Positions 6,474 through 11,065 of a stretch of 11,065 bases of DNA are shown here, one piece after another. Under the pieces are notes generated by a model, which was not told where the DNA came from, made no database searches, and was given only the letters and a program-made list of their open reading frames with translations. Every line of letters starts with the position of its first letter. Within the stretch, counting starts at the first letter, position 1. The position numbers were made by a program, and so were the translations under genes. Source of the stretch: an uncultured Bacteroidota bacterium (GTDB lineage: Bacteria; Bacteroidota; Bacteroidia; Flavobacteriales; Flavobacteriaceae); the NCBI GenBank assembly GCA_903879875.1, contig CAIRNC010000520.1, positions 1-11,065 of the forward strand, given 5' to 3'.

Positions 6474-7799
6474 TTACTTATTTGAGACTTTTGAATTTGA
6501 TTCTATGTTGTTATTCTTAAAATAATTAGCAATTAATTTTTCTATTAATTCTTCTTTAGTCAAATGATGAAAAATAGTTCTTATTTGAACTTTTGTTGCT
6601 AAATTAATTTCGGTATTGGGTTTGGTTTTAAAGATTTGTTTTGCCCACAAAACGGCATTATTGTCTTCAATACTTTGTGCATTTGGTTTTTGAATTTTGA
6701 TAAATTTAATACCTAAACCTTTTTCAAAATCAGCAATTTCTACAACTTCTTCAGGTTGCAAAATGGTTAATGATTGTCCTTTGGCGCCAGCTCTAGCAGT
6801 TCTACCGCTTCTGTGAACATAGATTTCATGCACGTCTGGCAAGTGATAATTGACCACATACGAGATTGCCGCTACATCAATTCCTCGTGCTGCCAAATCG
6901 GTTGCTACTAAAATATTAATATGACCGGCTCGAAATTGGTCCATAATACGGTCTCTTATGGGTTGCGTCAAACTGCCATGAAGCGCACCTGACGAAAATC
7001 GATTTATGGCTAAATTTTTTGCTAATTTGTTGACTGCTGCTTTTGTTTTACAAAAAATAATACCGCGTTCCCCTTCTTTTGATGTTAAAAAATGCATTAA
7101 AACATCTAATTTTTCAATTGGATTTACAACAATATATTGATGGTCAATACCTAAGTTTCCAACAGTTTCCATATCCGCACTAACTTGAGTTACGTGTTTT
7201 GACATGTAATTTTGCACCAATTGTTTGACTGTCCCTGGCATTGTTGCCGAAAAAAGCCATGTTTTTCTATCTTTTGGTAAACCAACAATAATTTCTTCTA
7301 AACTTTCTTTTAAGGCCGTTGCCATTTCGTCAGCTTCGTCTAAAATTAAGTATTTAGATTCTCTAATATCTATGGCTTTTCTTTGTACTAAATCCAATAA
7401 TCTGCCTGGAGTAGCTACAACGATATGCGTTTTGGACTGTAAGCGATCCATTTGTGGTTTTATAGGAATTCCTCCACATGTTGAAGCCATTGCTATCTCA
7501 GGTAAAAATTTCGAAAAAGCTTCTAAATTTGCAAATATTTGATTGCCAAGTTCTCGTGTTGGAACTAATATAACTGCTTGAATTTTATCACATTTAACAT
7601 CAATTAATTGAAGTAATGGTAAACTAAAAGCGGCTGTTTTTCCAGTCCCAGTTTTGGCTAAACCAATAAAGTCATTTGTGCTTGAAAGTAATGCTGGAAT
7701 AGTTTTTTGTTGAATTTCTGTAGGAACAGTAATTTTTAATTCTGATAATGCATTTAGTAAAGGTAACTGTATTCCTAAATCTTTGAAATGTAATGACAT
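6474..7799 (-). CDS. DEAD-box ATP-dependent RNA helicase
   Basis: This 441-residue SF2 RNA helicase unwinds or remodels RNA with ATP, as in ribosome assembly, mRNA decay or cold adaptation. All core motifs are visible: Q-motif region with Phe5 and Gln30, motif I AKTGTGKT (48-55), Ia PTREL (80-84), GG (109-110), TPGR (130-133), II DEAD (154-157), III SAT (184-186), V ATDLAARGID (299-308), VI HRSGRTAR (329-336). The two RecA domains end near residue 365. The remaining 75 residues are a short, basic tail without a complete DbpA-type RNA-binding domain, so this is a compact RhlE/CsdA-like member, and the exact subfamily is uncertain. The Q-motif fits a start at 7799. It lies 40 nt downstream of another helicase gene on the same strand, with no terminator or promoter box between, so co-transcription is likely. 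Confidence 0.95.
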   Translation of the reverse strand: MSLHFKDLGIQLPLLNALSELKITVPTEIQQKTIPALLSSTNDFIGLAKTGTGKTAAFSLPLLQLIDVKCDKIQAVILVPTRELGNQIFANLEAFSKFLPEIAMASTCGGIPIKPQMDRLQSKTHIVVATPGRLLDLVQRKAIDIRESKYLILDEADEMATALKESLEEIIVGLPKDRKTWLFSATMPGTVKQLVQNYMSKHVTQVSADMETVGNLGIDHQYIVVNPIEKLDVLMHFLTSKEGERGIIFCKTKAAVNKLAKNLAINRFSSGALHGSLTQPIRDRIMDQFRAGHINILVATDLAARGIDVAAISYVVNYHLPDVHEIYVHRSGRTARAGAKGQSLTILQPEEVVEIADFEKGLGIKFIKIQKPNAQSIEDNNAVLWAKQIFKTKPNTEINLATKVQIRTIFHHLTKEELIEKLIANYFKNNNIESNSKVSNK

Positions 7800-7839
7800 A
7801 TCGTTGCTTTTTTATCTATTTTGAATCTTAGAATTACTT

Positions 7840-9378
7840 TTAATCCTCTTCGTTCATTATTTTTTCTCTGTACTTCTTCCCTATCATTAAGGTCAATTTC
7901 AGCTTATAATCTTCAACCAACCATTCTCTGTAATTTTTACTACAATGACTTAAACAATTGGAATATCTACGAATTCTACATTCAATATCATCGCCTAATT
8001 CTCGCATTAATGACTTGGCTTCGTTCAGTGTTTCTGTATTATCCACACACATTGCGGCATGTTGGTCGATCATTTTATCTAAAACCACTTTGGAACGCAA
8101 GTTTTCTCTAATAATCAATTTATGTTCTTCTTCAACATCAAAAGTTATTACATCCGTTTTAATGAATTTAGCACGTAATTCTGGAGGCATTTGGTATTTA
8201 AAATGCAACTCAATTTCTACATCGTCACGCAAGTTTTCTAAATAAAATTCTGGAGATTTAAAGATGTGTTGCCAATTGACAGGTTCGCTCCAAAGTCCAA
8301 ATCGCGCCGCATTATTCCCTAAATCAATAACATTGAAAGTGTCTTTATGTGGTAATTTACGAGAGCCACGACCAATCATTTGGTAATATAAAGTCAATGA
8401 TTTAGTAGCGCGATTTAAAATAATCGTTTCTACAGTAGGTTCATCAAAACCAGTTGTTAAAATACCTACAGAAGTCAAGATAGCATCCGGCGTGTGTTTG
8501 AACCAACGGAGAATATCTTTTCTATCTTCGGGTGTATTTGTATTGTCGAGATGACGAATAGCATATCCTGCTTCTCTAAAGGTTTCATAAACATATAGTG
8601 AAGTGCTAATTCCATTATTAAAAATCAAGGTTTTCTTTCCTAATGATTTTTCAACATAGGAATGCAAAAGTTTTTCTTGCATCACCATATTTGAATACAA
8701 ATCATCTGAAGATTTTACAGTATAATCACCATTGATACCCACTTTCAAAGAAGTTAATCCAACGTCATAACTATAAGTAATTGCTTTGGCCAAAAATCCT
8801 TTGTCAATTAATGAAGCAATTGTATCACCAACAATTAATTCATCGTAATTTTCATTCATTGGCAACTTAATGTTGGAACTTAAAGGAGTTGCCGTAACAC
8901 CAAGTATAAAAGCATTTGTAAACGAACCTAAAAGTTTTCTAAACGAATTATAATGGGCTTCGTCAATAATAACCAAACCTACATTTTCAATTTGAAGTAA
9001 TTCGTCGTTCAAACGATTTTTTAAGGTTTCTACCATTGCAACAAAACAAGAATATTCATCTTGATCGGGTAATTCTTTTATTTTGCTGTTGATTACTTTA
9101 TTTTTAACATCAAAACCTTTGAGCATTTTTGAAGTTTGCTTGCACAATTCAATTCGATGCGTCAAAACCACTACTTTCTTATCGTGAGTTTCCAAATAGC
9201 GACGTACAATTTCGGAAAATATTACGGTTTTTCCACCACCTGTAGGCAATTGATACAACAACCGATAATTAGCAGCCGTGTTATCCATTCTTTCAAAAAT
9301 GGCATCAATATCTCCTTTTTGATAACCGTAAAGTTCTTTTTTTTCTTCTATTTCTAACTCTAAGAATTTATGAGACAT
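7840..9378 (-). CDS. SF2 DEAH-type helicase, RadD-like
   Basis: The 512-residue protein has an SF2 helicase core: GYQ (18-20) as a Q-like motif, Walker A LPTGGGKT (44-51), DEAH (139-142), TAT (162-164), motif V LTTGFDEP (307-314) and motif VI QMIGRGSR (333-340). This arrangement fits the DNA-repair-type helicases around RadD/YejH and UvrB/type I restriction R subunits. No nuclease, methylase or specificity gene is nearby, so a restriction system is not indicated. The approximately 170-residue C-terminal region is unfamiliar and contains four cysteines (444, 467, 475, 479). I chose ATG 9378 over an in-frame GTG at 9420, because an exact TAnnTTTG box lies between them and the downstream start gives MSHKFLELEI, close to the first motif. 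A role in DNA repair is an inference from similarity. Confidence 0.88.
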   Translation of the reverse strand: MSHKFLELEIEEKKELYGYQKGDIDAIFERMDNTAANYRLLYQLPTGGGKTVIFSEIVRRYLETHDKKVVVLTHRIELCKQTSKMLKGFDVKNKVINSKIKELPDQDEYSCFVAMVETLKNRLNDELLQIENVGLVIIDEAHYNSFRKLLGSFTNAFILGVTATPLSSNIKLPMNENYDELIVGDTIASLIDKGFLAKAITYSYDVGLTSLKVGINGDYTVKSSDDLYSNMVMQEKLLHSYVEKSLGKKTLIFNNGISTSLYVYETFREAGYAIRHLDNTNTPEDRKDILRWFKHTPDAILTSVGILTTGFDEPTVETIILNRATKSLTLYYQMIGRGSRKLPHKDTFNVIDLGNNAARFGLWSEPVNWQHIFKSPEFYLENLRDDVEIELHFKYQMPPELRAKFIKTDVITFDVEEEHKLIIRENLRSKVVLDKMIDQHAAMCVDNTETLNEAKSLMRELGDDIECRIRRYSNCLSHCSKNYREWLVEDYKLKLTLMIGKKYREKIMNEED

Positions 9379-9409
9379 TATTTTTTGAGGTGTTTTTTTT
9401 GTGGTTTTG

Positions 9410-9417
9410 CAAAAATA
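9410..9417 (-). promoter_or_regulatory. Flavobacterial -7 promoter box for the helicase pair
   Basis: Read on the minus strand the box is TATTTTTG, an exact match to TAnnTTTG, 31 bp upstream of the ATG at 9378. No clear -33 TTG is seen at the expected distance. It would drive the SF2 helicase and, by read-through, the DEAD-box gene. Its position just downstream of the alternative GTG at 9420 rules that codon out as the start on a transcript from this promoter. Confidence 0.55.
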
Positions 9418-9528
9418 CACCTAAAAAAAGGAAATCGAACTATAAAAGTCTTGAAATTCCTTATACAATATGGAATTGCCGTAATTTATGAAAGAAGTAT
9501 TTCAATTAAAATCGAATTTGTCAGAAAG

Positions 9529-11065
9529 TTATTTAAATTGCTTAAACCGAAGTAAATATTTCGTAGTGAGTGTTTTATTTCTTTGATTTGGAATTAAAAA
9601 GGGCAAAGTCAATTTTGTAACACGATAATCTCTATAACAAATGACACTATCCGCTTTATAGTTTTCTTTTTCTATGCTTGTTTTTCCTTCTTCATTGGTA
9701 AAAACCCACACCTCCCCTTGTCTTCTAATATCTGAAATGGATTGAGGAAATGTGATTGCGGGAACAATTCTTTGACTGTAAAAATCTAAAGAATGAAAAG
9801 GTTCGAGATAAGTAATAAATTGCGATTTTGATACTGCTTTATTTAAAATAAACCGCCCTGCCCTATTTTGGCTTTGGTATTGAAGCAATGAAGGATAAAC
9901 ATGGGCACTCAACATAAAATTGACACCTATAAAGCTAATTAATAAAAATACAACTAACTTATTCACTAATTGACTTTTAGTGAATATTATATAAATTGAA
10001 ATGATAAATAAAATAACACCAACAGAACTTATAAATATGCTCATTACAGGAAACGAAAACACACAAAGAACTATAAGTAATAGCCAAATAAGTAGCATTA
10101 AACCAACGTGAAATAGGAACAATCTTTTTTGAACCTTCTGTGCTTGTTTATTTTCAAAAAGAGTCAAAATATAATCCGCCGTAAGAATTGAAGCTAGCGG
10201 AACAAGAATAAAAATATAATGGGGTAGTTTATACTCCGAACAACTTAATGCTAGAAATACAAGTGAGAAACCGCCTATAGTTATGGCTTCTTCATTAGGA
10301 TTCCAAATCCATTTTCGGTTTTTAATATCGATTAGAAACCCTTTTTTTAATTTTTTCCAATATCCGAAAACAAAGAAGACACTCCAAGGTAAAAATGCCC
10401 AAAGAAACGTATGTATAAAAAAAAATGGATCGGTAACTTGTGGATGCAATTGTTTTTTTATAAATGGATTATCACCTGTTAACCGTCCGAAGCTTTGATC
10501 CCAAAAATAAAAGCGAATACCCAAAATTCCTTTTTCTGGATGCAAATCAAATTGTTGATATAACCCTACTAACATTGGCGATATTAGTAATAAAATCAGT
10601 AAAAGAGCCATAATCCAATGCCAACGGAACAGGCTTTTCCATTCTTTTCTTAGTGTAAAATGAGCACCAAAACACAAAACGGGTACCATTAACCCAATTG
10701 GGCCTTTAGCGAGCATTGCCATTGCAACTCCAATACCACCTGCAAAAAAATAAAACCATTTTCCAGATTGAGAAAATTCATATAAAGTCCAAATCGAAAA
10801 AATAATAGCACCTGTGAGAATGGTATCCGTTCTTACATCATTTGTCATTTGAAACATAGCAAAACTCGATGCTAAAATTATAGCCGAAAGCAGTCCCGTT
10901 TTTTCAGAATAGAGCCGTTTACCTAATTTGTAGGTCGAAAAAATACCTAATAAGGCAAAAAGTAAGGAAGGGAATTTATAAGCAAAATTAGAAATACCGA
11001 ATATTTTATACGAAAGTGCTGCAAGCCAGAACAGCAAGGGGGGTTTGTCTAAATAATTAACATAA
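9529..11065 (-). CDS. ArnT-like glycosyltransferase family 39 membrane protein (5'-truncated by window edge)
   Basis: The frame is open to the right edge of the window, so the gene starts outside it. Codons upstream of the TTG at 11037 read YVNYLDKPP, joining LLFWLAAL to give the family signature YLDKPPLLFWL; the TTG is therefore an internal Leu codon. About 511 residues are visible and roughly 40-60 N-terminal residues, including the usual Asp-Glu loop, are missing. There are some 11-12 hydrophobic membrane segments, the conserved KGP at visible residues 120-122, and KLPHY near 279-283 before a further membrane helix, typical of PMT_2/ArnT-like enzymes. Such proteins transfer a sugar from a polyprenyl-phosphate donor to lipid A, glycolipid or protein on the periplasmic side of the inner membrane. 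Donor and acceptor cannot be told from sequence. No terminator is seen in the 150-bp gap before the helicase gene. Confidence 0.9.
   Translation of the reverse strand, partial: YVNYLDKPPLLFWLAALSYKIFGISNFAYKFPSLLFALLGIFSTYKLGKRLYSEKTGLLSAIILASSFAMFQMTNDVRTDTILTGAIIFSIWTLYEFSQSGKWFYFFAGGIGVAMAMLAKGPIGLMVPVLCFGAHFTLRKEWKSLFRWHWIMALLLILLLISPMLVGLYQQFDLHPEKGILGIRFYFWDQSFGRLTGDNPFIKKQLHPQVTDPFFFIHTFLWAFLPWSVFFVFGYWKKLKKGFLIDIKNRKWIWNPNEEAITIGGFSLVFLALSCSEYKLPHYIFILVPLASILTADYILTLFENKQAQKVQKRLFLFHVGLMLLIWLLLIVLCVFSFPVMSIFISSVGVILFIISIYIIFTKSQLVNKLVVFLLISFIGVNFMLSAHVYPSLLQYQSQNRAGRFILNKAVSKSQFITYLEPFHSLDFYSQRIVPAITFPQSISDIRRQGEVWVFTNEEGKTSIEKENYKADSVICYRDYRVTKLTLPFLIPNQRNKTLTTKYLLRFKQFK

Noticed and set aside
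7225..7542. Plus-strand open frame inside the DEAD-box gene
   Set aside because: It is antisense to conserved helicase motifs and its translation has no recognisable domain; it is a shadow frame. The other short opposite-strand frames at 2694-2876, 3312-3714, 4943-5549, 7821-8245, 9136-9357 and 10283-10498 were dismissed for the same reason.
7840..9378. Type I or III restriction subunit or a defence-island helicase
   Set aside because: There is no nuclease, methyltransferase or specificity gene nearby; the neighbours are housekeeping genes.
9379..9420. GTG at 9420 as the start of the SF2 helicase
   Set aside because: The added 14 residues span an exact -7 box on the same strand; ATG 9378 is the better start.
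9370..9555. Small plus-strand gene in the gap between the GT39 and SF2 helicase genes
   Set aside because: Its product has no recognisable motif, it overlaps both neighbouring genes on the opposite strand, and no promoter box precedes it.
11035..11037. TTG at 11037 as the start of the GT39 gene
   Set aside because: The frame continues upstream to the window edge and encodes the conserved YLDKPP segment, so this is an internal Leu codon.

Overview
The window looks like a chromosomal core segment from a Flavobacterium-type member of the Bacteroidota. It is AT-rich. It carries exact TAnnTTTG -7 promoter boxes (the flavobacterial sigma signature), and the start codons lack Shine-Dalgarno sequences and are preceded by A-rich leaders. 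The predicted proteins and the gene order pfkA-gapA-nagK-like-mgsA also fit flavobacteria. This assignment is inferred from protein and promoter style; no 16S or marker search was possible.

Left part (1-3789, plus strand). The end of a probable pfkA is followed by gapA and a strong intrinsic terminator. A tightly coupled pair follows, a BadF/BcrA-type N-acetylglucosamine-kinase-like gene and mgsA (methylglyoxal synthase), closed by a second near-perfect terminator. The next gene has its own TAnnTTTG promoter and encodes a lipoprotein of unknown function. PfkA, GapA, the sugar kinase and MgsA all act around hexose/triose phosphate metabolism, and MgsA provides the overflow route from dihydroxyacetone phosphate when flux through GapA is limiting.

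Middle part (3803-6316, minus strand). Two genes 3 nt apart encode a multidomain signalling-type protein (cNMP-binding-like fold, CBS pair, DUF294 nucleotidyltransferase, DUF294 C-terminal domain) and a DnaQ-like DEDDh 3'-5' exonuclease homologue. This is the most interesting part. The exonuclease lacks its first catalytic Asp and its catalytic His. The cNMP-like domain lacks the usual Glu/Arg pair that binds cyclic nucleotide phosphate. The nucleotidyltransferase signature is intact.

Right part (6474-11065, minus strand). There is a DEAD-box RNA helicase, preceded by an SF2 DEAH-type helicase with its own promoter box (40 nt between them, a probable operon). The 3' part of a GT39/ArnT-like membrane glycosyltransferase gene runs off the right edge.

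I saw no rRNA, tRNA, CRISPR array, insertion sequence or phage gene, and no intergenic gap exceeds 300 bp. Most of the window is ordinary housekeeping DNA. The only candidate for an under-described system is the DUF294/DnaQ-like pair.
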